Source: Branchinecta lynchi
Taxonomy: Eukaryota > Arthropoda > Branchiopoda > Anostraca > Branchinectidae
DNA length: 64,000 nucleotides
Direction of reading: 5' to 3'
Assembly: GCA_023053575.1 (NCBI GenBank)
Contig: JAKZAP010000004.1
Location: 6,057,572 to 6,121,571, forward strand
The notes under the pieces were generated by a model. It was not told the DNA's origin, did not search any database, and saw only the letters and a program-made list of their open reading frames with translations. Below are positions 45,290 to 58,393 of the stretch, piece after piece (positions within the stretch are counted from its first letter, which is position 1; each line of letters begins with the position of its first letter). The translations under genes and the position numbers were made by a program.

Positions 45290-47765
45290 AACATATGCGT
45301 TTTTCTGTCCCACAAACCTAACAGATGACGTCAAAACAATGACGAAATTTTCCTATCCGATTTGCAGCCGTCCAGTTGGACAATCTTCAATGAAATGCAG
45401 TGTGTGTACTTGCTGGGTTCACAGAAAATGCGCTGACACTCGTTTTGCTGACTATCATGACGACTGGATATGTCCCAAGTGTTTAAGCAAGCTCTAGGTA
45501 ACGGACAAGTAGCTTTGGAGCCAAAAACTCAAGAAGCGAGTTTCACTGAGTAAACCATGCCAGAAACTGCGACTGCAAACAAGAATGTTCTTAATCTTGA
45601 CGGTTGTCGTATAGCGTCACTGATAAAATTTACTTCCTCCAATAAAGTTTTTTTAGAGCGCTTAACATGCGTTACTCCATGTTCAAGTGTATCGCAAGAA
45701 CAGGATCGATCTGGGTCAGAATCAGGAAATATCGAAGGTGATCTGAACTGAACCTTTAGCTCCGTTTCAATTTCGAGCCCAGGAGTGCACGAATCTCTCT
45801 TTTGGGACAGAAAGGCTTAACCCCTTACCTTTCTACACCGCTAATGTCTACACCCAAACATACCTCCACCCCGATAAGCGAAGGACTGCACTTGAAAGTC
45901 GAAAACTAACAGAAATCAATCGACGCGCAGAGCCTAGTGATTGAAGAGCTGCGTAAGACTATCGAGTCCTACAGACAGGTATTAGCTTTGAAAGACGTTC
46001 TAAAGACCCAAAGTGATAGTGACAAGCAGGAGCAATCGACAACTCACAATTTTACGCCGGATAGCCGTGAAGTGGACAATGCACTTCTGCAAATTCCTCT
46101 GCAAACTGGACCACCACCACGTGCAAGCAGACAAAAACCTCATAGCAATCCCCCCAGCCTTGCAGTGACGAACAGGTTGGAAAGTCAGTAGTTAAGCTCA
46201 AGTGCTTCACTTTTGTCACGACTGGTTTCAGCAGATTAGGTGATAAGTGTAGCCACGCCCATTACACACTCAGAACATCCCGGGAAAGTTAACTCGGTTA
46301 AAGTTAACTAGAAAAGTTAAAGTTGTGGAAAAAGAAGTTACGGGTGATTTTTACCATTTCCCACCAGTACTTTACTGTAATGCTGAAAGTGTTAACTCGG
46401 AAAAAACAGAAGAGCTGGAAACCTTTTCTAGTCTTCTGCACCCCAAGATAATAGCCGTCACTGAAGTAGAGCTCACCCACTAGGAAAAAAAAGTCGATGG
46501 TTGACAATAATGCGTCAACCATCGCCTTTCGATTTCGTGAGATCGAAATTCCACACCTTGACGAAAATGATGAGATCCTATGTGTTCTAATGAAGCACAA
46601 AAGACTCCCGCGAAGTGTCACAAATATTGCAGTTTGTGTTTTTTATTATTCGCCAGGACAAACATCGCCGACAAAATGACAATTTATTGAAAAACTTAAC
46701 CTTAGTTTAAATTACGTAACAACTAAAAAAAAACATGTTGGTCTAACTGTGACAGGTGACATAAATGGACTAAAAATGGATAATAAAATAATAAAGTTGG
46801 AAAAATTGGATAAACAAACTAAAACAGGTTATACATTTTCCAATATATAAAAGAGCTTAGCCTATACAACGCAAAATGAGCCTTTTTCGCCAGGGAAAAA
46901 GAGAAGAGGCAAATAAGCTACGCAACAAGATTCGAAAAATGACAAGAGAAGCAGCTGCTGCCCATTATTCAAAAGCAGTAACTAATCTTTTTACGACGAA
47001 AAAAGTCGTTGGTTTAAGGAAGTGAAAAAGATTTGTGGTAAAGCTGAATCACCCTTAAAGTTTGACTCCGATCAAAGTGATTTCCAAATTGCTAATGACC
47101 TAAAAACATCCACCTTGCAAAAATTATAAAATCCATATCAAAAATAAATACTTTCGATATGGTTCCCCCTAATGACAATAATAAGGAATGACCGAAAATT
47201 ACCGAAAGTGAGGTACTCGTAAAATTAAATAGATTAAAAAGCAGTAGTGTGACACCAGTAGACATCCCTGTTGATTTAATCAAAGCATTCCTCGATAAGC
47301 TTGTTAAACCCCTTACAAATATTTTCAATACTATTTCTTCAACTTCAGAGTACCCAGCTATTTAGAAAGTTGGCTATGTAACACCAATACCCCAAAAGGA
47401 TACAAAAACTGATTTTGACGGAGTGCTCCCCATTTCGCTAACCCCAATCTTCAGTAAAGCGTATGAAATGAAATTTTTCTGCTTCTGGATCCAAAACAGT
47501 TTGGAAATCGACCTAAAACGTCAACCAGCCATTATCTGGTAAATCTTTTAATTTTATTTTTAAAAACATTGACAAACCCTCCGAATGCATCAATTTCATC
47601 GCGATTGATTTTAGAAAAAAGTGTTGACCTTATAAGCCATAATATTCTAATAGATAAACTTTTGAATAAATTTAATGTTAACCCCAATGTTGCAAAAATT
47701 ATTGTAGGATATTTTAGTGATAGGTCCCAAATTCTAAAATAATGAAATTTGGATGATATAGGCAT
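45290..47765 (+). mobile_element. Second decayed CR1-like LINE with a PHD-finger ORF1
   Basis: In order on the plus strand: PHD-type ORF1 finger (45,354-45,497), ORF1 coiled coil (45,930-46,190), endonuclease pieces ('HPKIIAVTEVEL' near 46,436-46,475; 'RSVTNIAVCVFYYSPGQTS' at 46,615-46,672; 'TVTGDINGLKM' near 46,750), linker, and reverse transcriptase fingers (47,240-47,520, with 'PVDIPVDLIKAFL' and 'VGYVTPIPQKDTKTDFDGVL'), then 'LISHNILIDKLLNKF'. Stops and frameshifts occur throughout. The element stops before the FADD motif, where a 141-bp repeat array begins. PHD fingers in ORF1 are known for CR1-group LINEs. Confidence 0.75.
45354..45497 (+). pseudogene. PHD finger of LINE ORF1
   Basis: A 47-codon open stretch to TAG shows the C4-H-C3 order of a PHD finger: 'CSRPV', 'KCSVCTCWVHRKCAD' and 'WICPKCLSKL'. 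The Trp before the last Cys pair is present. The first Cys pair is atypical (only one Cys visible, the other position being Pro-Ile-Cys). Confidence 0.65.
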
Positions 47766-47784
47766 ATCAGGGAGTCGATCAGAC

Positions 47785-48565
47785 TGCCTTGAGAATAGTT
47801 GTTTCCCCGATCCTACCATCGTGGGGGCGTGGAGGGATGGGGAATCCAGAATCTAGTGGCATGCCTAACTTTTGAACGGGTGATCGGATTTGAATGAAAC
47901 TTGGCAAATGGAAAGAGCAATCGTCTCAGATGTTCCACGCGAAGCCCGGACCCGATCCGATACTTGTGGGGGGTGTTGGATGGGGCCACCGGAAATCTCG
48001 CGAAACTTTAGAGTCGAGGGATCGGGGAAAGAATTAAGCCTTGTAGACACGTTCTTGACAGAACCAGATATTACCGGGGCTCTTTGGGGGAAGTTGGAGG
48101 AAGTTTCCCGGAATTCCACTTGACAGAACCAGATCTTACCGGGGCTCTTTGGGAGAAGTTGGAGGAGGATTCCCGGAATTCCAGTGATCGCCAGTTACGA
48201 CAATTCCAGATGTTCCAAGGACGATAAGACTTGGCGGGCATATCACTGACCCGACCAAAGACTTAAGAACCCGACATGATGCCCTAAGAAAACTTCCGTT
48301 CCTGGATCTGACCATTTTTGAGGGAGCTAAGTGAATGGGAATCCGGAAATTACTGACTTCCCTAGGTTGCGAACAGGTGGTCCGATTCGAGTGAAACTTT
48401 ATGGGTGATAAGATCTTATTACCTAGATATGCAAGACAGCTAGATATCCTATTTCTTGGTCCGAACCTAGGGACGTTGAATGTGGTATTTTGTGACATTC
48501 TCATCTACTTTCTTGCATCACCTACTCGTAACAAGTGCCATATGAGCTCGTAGCTCTTGTTAATT
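47785..48565 (-). repeat. ~141-bp family array, reverse orientation
   Basis: The boxes of the family appear reversed ('ccccgatcctaccatcgtgggggc', 'gaacgggtgatcggatttgaatgaaacttgg', 'ggaccg/ggatct' boxes). The array ends with the reversed 5' terminus, 'aagtgccatatgagctcgtagctcttgtt' (48,534-48,562). Two nearly identical ~62-bp sub-segments lie at 48,059 and 48,122. Confidence 0.8.
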
Positions 48566-49329
48566 ATGTAGCAGTTTCAACTACAGTTTCTATCGATCTT
48601 GGTGCTTCCGGGTGGGTCTAATGCCCTACAGAGAGTTTCGTGGGTTCATTATAATCTGGATTCTAAAATATAGTTGCAAGAAAATGAGTTTTATTGCATT
48701 TCAAATAGCCTGTAACAACTGACGTTGGCATTCGATGGCCAAACCAATACTACCGTTAGACTCGGGGTCAAAAATTTGGCATAGAAACATGTCTCGCACT
48801 ACCATTTTTCAGAAAAGAATAGTAGGCCTACAGATAAGTAATTAGCTTATAACAATCTAATTTGATGATTGGTTGAAAAGTTGACACCACTAGTTTGCAA
48901 AAATATATTTTCGCATACGTTTTTGGCCTATACTTTTTCAAAACATTCTGTGCGGCTTCACTTAGAGAGTCAGATATACGGCAATGTGAAGCTCAGTACC
49001 CAAGGTAAATTCTGGTAAAGTACAAAAATTCTTAGAAATGTATTAAGCTACGAAATACGTGCTTTACCTGGAAATAAATCTTTGAACTTTCAGATTTTCA
49101 GGGAAACTGTATGAATTCACACTCAGAAATTCTCACATGCGGCTATCTCTTCCCATTTGGCTGAAATGGAGGAGTTTCTGAATTGTGGTTTCGGCTCAAC
49201 TTAGTGTGCAAAGTGTTGATTGTGTTTATTTATGGCCCTAGTTGGCCGGTATTAGACTCAAATAAAGAGTAAGTGTTTAAATATATTTTAATCGTTTGGT
49301 AGCCCTAGGTAATTTCAGATATTTAGGAT
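48566..49329. other. No gene recognised
   Basis: Unique-looking AT-rich sequence between two oppositely oriented repeat arrays. No coding, splice or hairpin signals stand out. Confidence 0.5.
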
Positions 49330-52300
49330 CAAAAATAGAACCTGATTCCCCCAACGATGGTCGGACAGGTGAAGGGACTATGTTCAAGTCAATATGTTAA
49401 GAGTCCCTAATTGGCCTGCCAAGTTTCATGGTCCTAGCACATCTGGAAGCACCCTAGCTCGAGATCACCGAAATTCCAGGAAACCCCCTCCACTTCCCCC
49501 GCCGTTACACGATCCGGTCCTGTTTTGTCAGGAATGCATCTAGGGTTTACGCTTGCTGTTCCAACCAAGTCCAACTCCGATGCCTCGGCTTTAAGCGATT
49601 CACGAGATTACCGGTGCCCCTCCAGCTTCCCCTCCCAGTGATCAGATCCGGTCCAGACTTAAAACTGAAAATCCAAGACATTTGTTCTTAAAATTTACTA
49701 AGTTTAATGCACGTCCGATCACCCATTCCAAAGTTGTGAATGTCACTAGATTCGGGATTCCCCACCCCTCTACTCCCCCCACGACGATCGGATCGGGGAA
49801 GGGACAATTTGCAAGTCAATATGGTAGAATTACTAAAACGACTGCCAAGTTTCATGAACCTAGCACATCTGGAAGTACCCTAACTCGAGATCACCGGAAT
49901 TCCGGTAAGCCCCCTCCAACTCCCCCCACCGTGACATGATACAGTCCTATTTTGTCAGTAATGGGTCTAGGGTTTGAGCTTGTTCTCCGGACCAAGTTCC
50001 ATCCCGATCCCTCGAATCTGCGCCTTTCAGGCCCTTGTTCAGCATCTGAGGCACTTGTTCTTGACACTTGTCAAGTTTCATGCACGTCCGATTACCCCTT
50101 CCAAAGTTATGTATGTTACTGATTCCCGGATTCCCAATCACTCCATTCCCCCTACGATGATCAGATCGGAGAAACGACTATTCTAAGGAAGTCTGTTCGG
50201 GTCCCTGATATACTTACCAAATTTCATCGACCTACTACCGAACTCACGGGATGATCAAGTCTCCGCCCCCCTCCCCCCGAACTCCCCCTACAGTGCCCGA
50301 ATCCGGTCCGATTATGTCAATCATGTATCTAGGACTTGGTCTTGTTCTTCCCACCAAGTTTCGTCCCCATTCCCTCCACTTTAAGCGTTTCCCAAGATTT
50401 CCGGTTCCCCCCTCCAGCTCTCCCTAAAGTCACCGGATCCGGTCCGCATTTTAAGTGGGTCGTCAGAGACACGAGATCTCTCCAGATATCAAATTGCATT
50501 GCTATCCGTTTACCTGTTCAAAAGTTATAAATTCCTCAAAAATCCGGATTCCCCCTCCCTCCACTCCCCCAACGATGGTCGGATGGGGGAAATGACTATT
50601 TCCAACTTAATAATTTGGGGTCCCTGATATGCCTGCCAAGTTTCATCGTCCTAGCTTCTGTAAATCCCGGACCGACCGACGGACAGAAATTGCGATCGCT
50701 ATATGGCACTCGGCCGAAGGGTAAGTGCCATAAAACAAGAGCTACGAGCTCATATGGCACTTCTACGAGTAGGCTGTACAAGAAAGTAGATGAGAACGTC
50801 ACAAAATACACCCGCCATCCAAAAATGCGGTTCGGAAATAGAAATAGGATATTTAGTTTCACTCATTTCTGAGCAGTTCCGGCATCGTCTCGATTGTCTG
50901 TAGCAAATGCACATGACTGTTCAAACTTTCATCCAAATAAATCCATTTGTTTGATCCCTAGACGTGCTACACGATTTCCGGTACTCACTCTATCTCCACC
51001 TACCGTGGCCGAATCTGGTTCGGAATAAAAAAAAATCGACCACCTAAAGCATCTTCGTTTCTACCATTTATCAAGTTTCACTCGAATCTGAGCATTTTTG
51101 GAAAGTTCCGGTACCCCCCCCCCCCCTCCCACCAACGTTGTCGGAGCCTGTTTGGGCTCAATCTCCTAATTCCCTGTTCCTGTCCATCAAGTTTTACTGA
51201 AATTGGAGCATAGCCTATCTGCAAGTTTCCACTACCTTGGCATTTATACATCCACTAATAAACAAGAGCTACGAGCTCATATGGCACTTGTACAAGTAGG
51301 CTGTACAAGAAAGTAGATGAGAACGTCACAAAATACACCCGCCATCCAAAAATGCGGTTCGGAAATAGAAATAGGATATTTAGTTTCACTCATTTCTGAG
51401 CAGTTCCGGCATCGTCTCGATTGTCTGTAGCAAATGCACATGACTGTTCAAACTTTCATCCCAATAAATCCATTTGTTTGATCCCTAGACGTGCTACACG
51501 ATTTCCGGTACCCACTCTATCTCGACCTACCGTGGCCGAACCTGGTTCGGGATATAAAAAATCGACCACCTAAAGCATCTTCTTTTATACCATCTATCAA
51601 GTTTCACTCGAATCTGAGCATTTTTGGAAAGTTCCGGTACCCCCCCCCCCTACCTTGGCGGAATTCGGCCCGGACGCCAAATAACAAATCTAGGCCGCAT
51701 AAACTCGGCACTGTCGAATTTGCATCTCATTCGGTCCATCCATTTGGTTTTTGTGCATGTCAAAAGTCCCCCCACCCCCAATTCCCCTCATCGTGGTCGC
51801 ATATGGTTCGAAAGCATGTTTTACATGTCGAGGCCATCGATTCGTATCACCCATTAAGTTTCACTCGAATCAGACCACTCGTTTGCAATTTATAGAAGTC
51901 AATTTCCATATTTCTCTTCTCGTGCTCCCCAAAAAATGCTCGGATCTAGGAACGGAAGTTTCCGGGGGTATATTGTGTCAGGTTCTTAAGTCAAGATAAT
52001 TCGGGTCGTTAATATGCCTGCAAAGTTTCGTTGTCGTTTTACATCTGGAACTATTCTAACTCACGACTACCGGAATTCCAGGAAACCCCTCCAACTCCCC
52101 CCACAGAGCCCCGAAACCATCTGGCTCCTTCAATTTCATCTAGGCCTAATGCTTGTTCCATCCATTAAGTTTCGTCCCAATCCATCTGCTTTTAGAGTTT
52201 CTCGAGTTCCCCCCCCCCCCTCCATCCCCACAGGTATCGGACCCGACCCGGATGTGACACTGAACGTCCGAGGCGATAGCTCACCAGACATGTTTCATTC

Positions 52301-54025
52301 AAATCCGATCACCCGTTCAAAAGTTATGCACGCCACTAGATTCCGGACTCCCCATCCACCCGCTCCCCCCACGATGGTCGGGTCGGACCCGACCCGGACG
52401 TGACACTGAACGTCCGAGGCGATAGCTCACCAGACATGTTTCATTCAAATCCGATCAACCGTTCAAAAGTTATGCACGCCACTAGATTCCGGACTCCCTA
52501 TCCACCCACTCCCCCCACGATGGTCGGGTCGGAGAAACCGCTGTTCTCAACTCAATATGTTCGGATCCCTGACATACCTGCCAAGTTTCATCGCCCTAGG
52601 ACATCAGGAAGTATGCCGAACTCGCGGGATCGCTAGAAATCCGGACCCCGACCCCAACTCCCCCACAGTGCCCTGATCCGGTCCGGTTATGTCAATGACG
52701 TGTCTAGGACTTGTGCTTGTTTTTCCCACCAAGTTTCATCCCGATCCCTCCACTCTAAGCGTTTCTCAAAATTTCCGGTTCCCTCCTCCAACTCCCCCCA
52801 GTGTCATCGGATCCGGCCCGGATTTAATGTGAGATGTCTGAGACACGAGGTCATCCTAAATATAAAATTTCATCAAGATCCGATCACCCGTTCAAAAGTT
52901 ATACACGCCACTAGATTCCGGACTCCCCATCCATCCACTCCCCCCAGTATGGTCGGACTGGGGAAACGGCTGTTCTCAAGTGAACCTGTTCGGGTCCCTG
53001 ACATACCTGCCAAGTTTCATCGCCCTAGCACATCAGGAAGTATGCCGAACTCGCGGGATCGCTAGAAATCCGGACCCCCCCCCCCCAACTCCCCCAGAGT
53101 GCCTGGATCTGGTCCGCTTATATCAATGACGTATCTAGGACTTGTGCTTGTTCTTTCCACCAAGTTTCATCCCGATCCCTCTACTCTAAGCGTTTCTCAA
53201 GATTTCCGGTTCCCTCCTCCAACTCCCCCCAGTGTCATCGGATCCGGTCCGGATTTATAGTGGGACGTCTGAGACACGAGGTCATCCTAAGTATAAAATT
53301 TCATCAAGATTCGATGACTCGTTCGCAAGATAAAAATACCTCAAATTTTGGCTTCCCCCTCCCTCCACTCCCCCCCCCCCCCCCAGATGGTCGAATCGGG
53401 GAATTGACGATTTCCTGTTTAATCTGGTCGGGTCCCAGAGATGCCTGTCAATTTCCATCGTCCCAGCACATCAGGAAGCACGGAACTCGCGGGATCACTA
53501 CAAATTCGGACTTCTACCCCCCCCCCCCCAACTCCCCCAAAGTGAGCGGACCTCTTCCGGTTATATCAGCTATGTATCTAGGACTTGTGCTTGTACTTTC
53601 CACCAAGTTTCATCCGGATCCCTCCACTCTAAGTGTTTTTCAAGATTTCCGGTTTCCCCCTCCAACTCCCCCCAATGTCACCGGATCCGGTTTGGATTAA
53701 AAATGGAGGGTCTGAGACATGAGTTCCTTCCATATATCAAGTTTCATTAAGATCCGACAACCCGTTCGTAAGCTAAAAATATCTCATTTTTCCTCATTTT
53801 TCCAGATTCCCCCTCCCTCCACTCCCCTCCAGATGGTAGGATCGGGGATGCGAGTATTTCTAATTTAATCTGGTCCAGTTCCTGATATGCCTGCCAAGTT
53901 TCATCGTCCTAGCTTATCTGGAAGTGCCCGAACTAGCAAAACCGGGACCGACAGACCGACAGACCGACTGACGGACAGAAATAACAATCGCTATATGGCA
54001 CTTGAGTAAGCTCAAGTGCCATAAA
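49330..54025 (+). repeat. Large composite array of the ~141-bp repeat family
   Basis: About 30 sub-units of ~140 bp follow one another. From 52.2 to 53.7 kb they form a higher-order unit of ~430 bp (three different sub-units): the box 'ttccggttccctcctccaactcc' recurs near 52,776 and 53,204, and a variant near 53,645. An array end with the gac/gacg run and ATGGCACT...AAGTGCCAT hairpin occurs at ~50,660-50,733 and again at 53,940-54,022, so at least two elements are joined. Start boxes 'aacaagagctacgagctcatatggcact' are at 50,736 and 51,261. Long proline/serine-rich frames are by-products of the repeat. Confidence 0.85.
50736..51640 (+). repeat. Near-identical ~380-bp direct duplication, offset ~525 bp
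   Basis: The segment from 'aacaagagctacgagctc' at 50,736 to 'gaaagttccggtacccc' is repeated from 51,261 with very few differences. The high identity contrasts with the diverged monomers around it, so the duplication is recent. Confidence 0.85.
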
Positions 54026-57000
54026 AACAGGATCGGCAGGGGTTCGTATCCGGAAGACGGAAATTGTAATCGAACTTGACGAAAGTCAGAAATAACCTAC
54101 CTTTAACTCCTCCGTAGATTAAAGCTTCAGCGACCTAATGAGCTATTTCTCGACTCCACCCCTCCCCCTAGTAGATCTGCTTTCATCCGAAACCTTTTAT
54201 GATAAAAAATCCTTTATCTCGAAGTTAGCGGTCTTCGACCATTTTTCACGGTGATCGTGAGATTGCCAGTGTTTCCAAGTTGCTACTCGAATTTCTACGT
54301 TGCCGCTACGTATGTTTCAGAGAACTTTGCCGTTGGTGCGTGGCAATATTCAAAATATCGAAGTGCTGTATCTAGTTGGCTCTGTACACGAGAGGCGACG
54401 TAAATCAACAACAACAGTTGGCTCTGTAAGTAAGTAATTTGTTTATGAACCGCCATTTTGAAAAGGCGGAGTGTTTTGAGTGTGCTTCCCACTTCTACTT
54501 ATTTTGGCAGTAGGATACTTATTTTCAGCCTTTTCTACTTACCAAATTTTGTATTTACTTACCTAGCCTACTTGTTCTTTGGGTCTACTACTTATTATCC
54601 TATTTAATCTTTATTCAAAAGCTCTATTTTTGTCTCCAGTTCTCTCTATTATAGCTGAAAAGCAGGTTGATTTTCAAAAAAATTCTGCGGGGCATGGTTT
54701 GACATAAATCGGCTTTGTCACTATTGGCTTTCAGAGTAGATGCACAAGTGACACTATGATTTCACGGTTGGCCCTTGCTTTCATTTGGGATGCTTTGGAA
54801 AGGGGAAACTGGATGCTTGGGAAACTGCAACGGATTTCATAATATTCTCTATTAGAAGGTGCCTTTAGAAGGGGATCTGAGAAACATTCGTTCAAGAACC
54901 TGTCCTGGAAATGGTTAAATATTGGCAGAAAAATGCTTGAAGCTGCTGTTAAGGTTTCACCCTCTCCGTTCTTGATAATTCTGAAAGTTCTTGGGTCTTA
55001 ATGTTTGATCCACATTAAAAGCTCGGATTTGCATGGGAAGCAGTTGAGTTCGGCAGAAAAAGAAAATGCAAATATCAGAACTTCGCCTGCAGCGGTCAGT
55101 TGAATTTGGTCTTGGGTTTGGTAGTTGAAGCTGAAGTGAAATCGGCCGCAGCAATAGGCATGTACTGTCCAAGTGTTCTTCGCAAAAGCGACGCCTAGTA
55201 GCTGCATAATCAGCTGCCGAGCTGCTCTTTTTAATTAGTTGTACTTACAAAATCTTATTTTTGAATTTTAACATTTTAAAGCAACTTAAAACTGGTTTAA
55301 AAACTTAAAACAATCTAGCCTAAACCTCAAATTGTCATTAAATTGCTGGTGAAAGTTTTGACTGTGTATCCTCCCTATCGAAAATGCAGTGCTGGAGCAC
55401 TGCAATTGTACCAGGCGCTCCTCAACTTCTCGAGGTATAGGAGGGGTATCCAACCTCAGATAAGTCTTTCCTTCAGAATAATTTATCTGGTTTAAAAAGG
55501 AACCAATAAATATGACAAACACACTAGACTGAAGCTAACTGAATGATTTACATATTGGATAAATAAATATTGGTTCAATCTTATTGTTACAAATATTTTT
55601 CTTTTCAAACATGATCCCTTCATTCTAACCTTACCTCGATACTAGAAAATGATGAAAAGGTAGCAAAGTCAATAGCTAGAAAATCCCGTTTCAAAACAGC
55701 TTGAAAACAAAGAAAAGGCACAGAATTTGAATATTTGAGGACACATGACTGTTCAAAAAGTCATATTTTGCCTCTTGACTGTCAGGACAGCATGTACATT
55801 TCATTTTAACATTTTCGCGGCAAAAATCGAGGTAGTATAAAAACGAGGTCAGGTATCCGTCCTGTACAAGAAGGGTTGAGCCGGCATGTCCACCACTAAA
55901 AAATGACGAAGATGCCTCAAACTGGTATGTGCGTGATAGCTTACTGTAGTCTAGGTAACTAGGTAAACAAAAGAGACTCCAGTTCAGGCTGATTAGGTCT
56001 GACATACAGACAACAAAACCAATTATGGTAAGGTAGGTTGCACAAAAAGCTTGAGTAACATGAGAAATTATTGATTGTTCGAGTAAATAAAAATATTTGC
56101 ATCAGGTCAGGGTCCCCAGACTTGTCACAAACTATAACCTTGTTTTAGAATCACATTTGTGCGACATTCTCTGACCAGAAAATTCTTGCTGACATAACCT
56201 GACAGACAGACAACCGACTGGTTAACTCCAACTTGGGTAAAGTTTTGAGAATAGTTTTGAGAATAGCATAAATGTGAATTGTGGGATAGCAATGAAGAAG
56301 CTTAAAAACTACAATACAAAACAATATTGGAGGGTTGAGTAAAATCATTTACAACAAACTTTTTTTCTAGCTGTTCAGGATCCCAATACAACTCTCAAAC
56401 GTTGACTACGGTGATTTAGTCTGACAGACAGTCGGACCATTTATTTGAGATCCTATGATTGTCTCAGAATTAAACCAGGACTAATAATCGTCAACATACG
56501 AAAAAAAAAAAAATACTTTCAGTTTATAAGTATTTCTTCAGCCTAAGGTTTAGCTATCTAGAAATCATGTTCGACTCTCCTTGAAATTCAGTCAGACTGT
56601 TTCTTTATGTGCTATAAAGCTAAGACTATAGTGTAGCGCACTGAAATACTTCTACGCTGCTTGAAATGCTCTAATTTTTTACAGGTGCAAATTCAGAAAA
56701 CGTGACGTCTGGCCAATAGATGCACATAATTCCTAATGGTATCTACCAAGTAAAGCCCAGGATTCTGACCTGTAGTACACCTGTGCATCACAGCATTGTG
56801 TCTAGATGTGTAGACTCACAGCTACAGCCATGTTTGCTAAACCTCGCTGACTGGTTCCACAGAGAGCTTTAGTAAATAGGTGAGTGTTTATCCTGGAAAT
56901 ACATTTTTCACCAACTAATTCTAGGTGATAGGTTTACTGAGACCACGAAACCATTAACACTGAAAAACTGCAGATACTCTCCATTTCTTTGGATTTTTAC

Positions 57001-57365
57001 TTGCAACTGTCTAGCCCCTCTGCTCACCACCTAGATGCGGTTCGGTGACGCCGGGATACAGAGATAATGAATCATCACTGAATAATTATCAGTTTATATA
57101 TCATACTACAATGATTTCATCCTATTTTCAGTGTCTCATTTTATCTTTTTTCAACTTCAAATTGGTTGCTATTTAGCACAAGGATGTTTCATGCCCCTAA
57201 TCTTGGCTGGTATTGATGATTACCTACAATTGAAAGGGTAGAAACCAGATTTCAAGGAAGAGTTGAAGGATAGATTAAGACTAGGTTTATCCAGTTTTCA
57301 CACAGACTTTGCAGTGATTTACATGCTGGTCTGCTGCTTTTGGCTGCAAGTATCGTGAATTTGAG
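54026..57365. other. No gene confidently recognised
   Basis: Several minus-strand frames of 60-105 codons lack recognised domains or good splice borders. One (55,691-56,005) has a Gly/Cys pattern slightly like a FLYWCH finger, but I do not call it. The rest is AT-rich intron- or intergenic-like sequence. Confidence 0.4.
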
Positions 57366-58393
57366 CAAGACCAAAGGTTTCGACTGGATCCCAAAATTTC
57401 ATATTTGATCCAGACAACTGGATCTTCTAGATATCTGGTCTTCGCCAGACTCCTTGTAAATATGTACTATTGAATGTTTACTTGTTGCTGAGATTCTTAC
57501 ACTGATAAATATACACCATGGTAACTGATGCCACGGTAACTGATATCATTGTAGCTGATACCTTGGTAACTGACACGATTGTAACTGATACATTGGTAAC
57601 TCATACCAGTGTAACTGTTACCATGGTTGCCGAATTGCACTTTTACTCTGCGACAGACTGCCGATATGCCTAGTGCCTACCGCCATGTAAACCCAGAGCG
57701 CTGGGTATAAGATATGACGTCATCGACGCAGAGCTTTCGCTTTTATGGATAAAGGGCAGGGTCGAGACTCGAACATCGGTCAAATTTTGTTATTAAACTT
57801 TTACCAGATCCTTGCCGGATGCACTCTGACTTTTCGAACCAGCAAATGCCGTTTGGCAGATTAGTAGACTGATCGCATACACATTTTTGTTTATCATTAG
57901 TATGATCGAAAGTTGCAACAGTATATCTTCTCAATATGTATCGCTTAGTTTAAAACTTCATGTTAAATTCCCAGATTCAGCGCGAACTACATATCCGGCG
58001 TGAAAATAATTTTCATATTCAGAATTCAGCATGTGCTGAATCAAACATCTAATCAACTTCAGATACAACTCTTACTTTTCCCAAAATATCCGCTTTTTGC
58101 CTGATTCCAAGTAAACTACTTGTCCAGCAAAACTATTTTCATATTTGGATTCAGCATGTCTCCTCACCTCTGAATCAACTAGCTTGAAACATATTTTTCG
58201 TCCTCCCTTAATTTGAAACCCCTGCCCCACCCATAAATATAGCACTACAGAGCCCACCTTCGAACTATACTTTGACCAAAGAGTCATCGTGTCAAATTTT
58301 AACAAAATATCTCAACCCTTTCCAGAGTCATCATGCTAACAGACGGACAATTTTTGCGATGCCATAGGCATCCCTCACTTGCATTTCGGGATC
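57366..58393 (+). repeat. GATCC-family element, diverged copy with internal unrelated segment
   Basis: It starts CAAGACCAAAGGTTTCGACTGG and ends CATTTCGGGATCCCAAA. It contains the leader, one or two ~137-bp-like units at 57,960-58,180 and the tail. Between ~57,480 and 57,950 is foreign sequence, including a 15-bp minisatellite. Confidence 0.75.
57516..57630 (+). repeat. 15-bp minisatellite 'ggtaactgataccat'
   Basis: Seven or eight imperfect copies of GTAACTGATACCATG-like units run in tandem. A related 'gataccatggta...ttaccacggtaac' motif is found in the MITE-like foldback at 17,465-17,495. Confidence 0.8.

Noticed and set aside
49682..53700. Many proline/serine-rich frames of 60-146 codons
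   Set aside because: They arise from the C-rich boxes of the ~141-bp repeat and appear in several frames of the same unit.
55691..56005. FLYWCH-like Gly/Cys pattern on the minus strand
   Set aside because: The key Trp is absent and spacing is loose; no splice borders or neighbouring domain.
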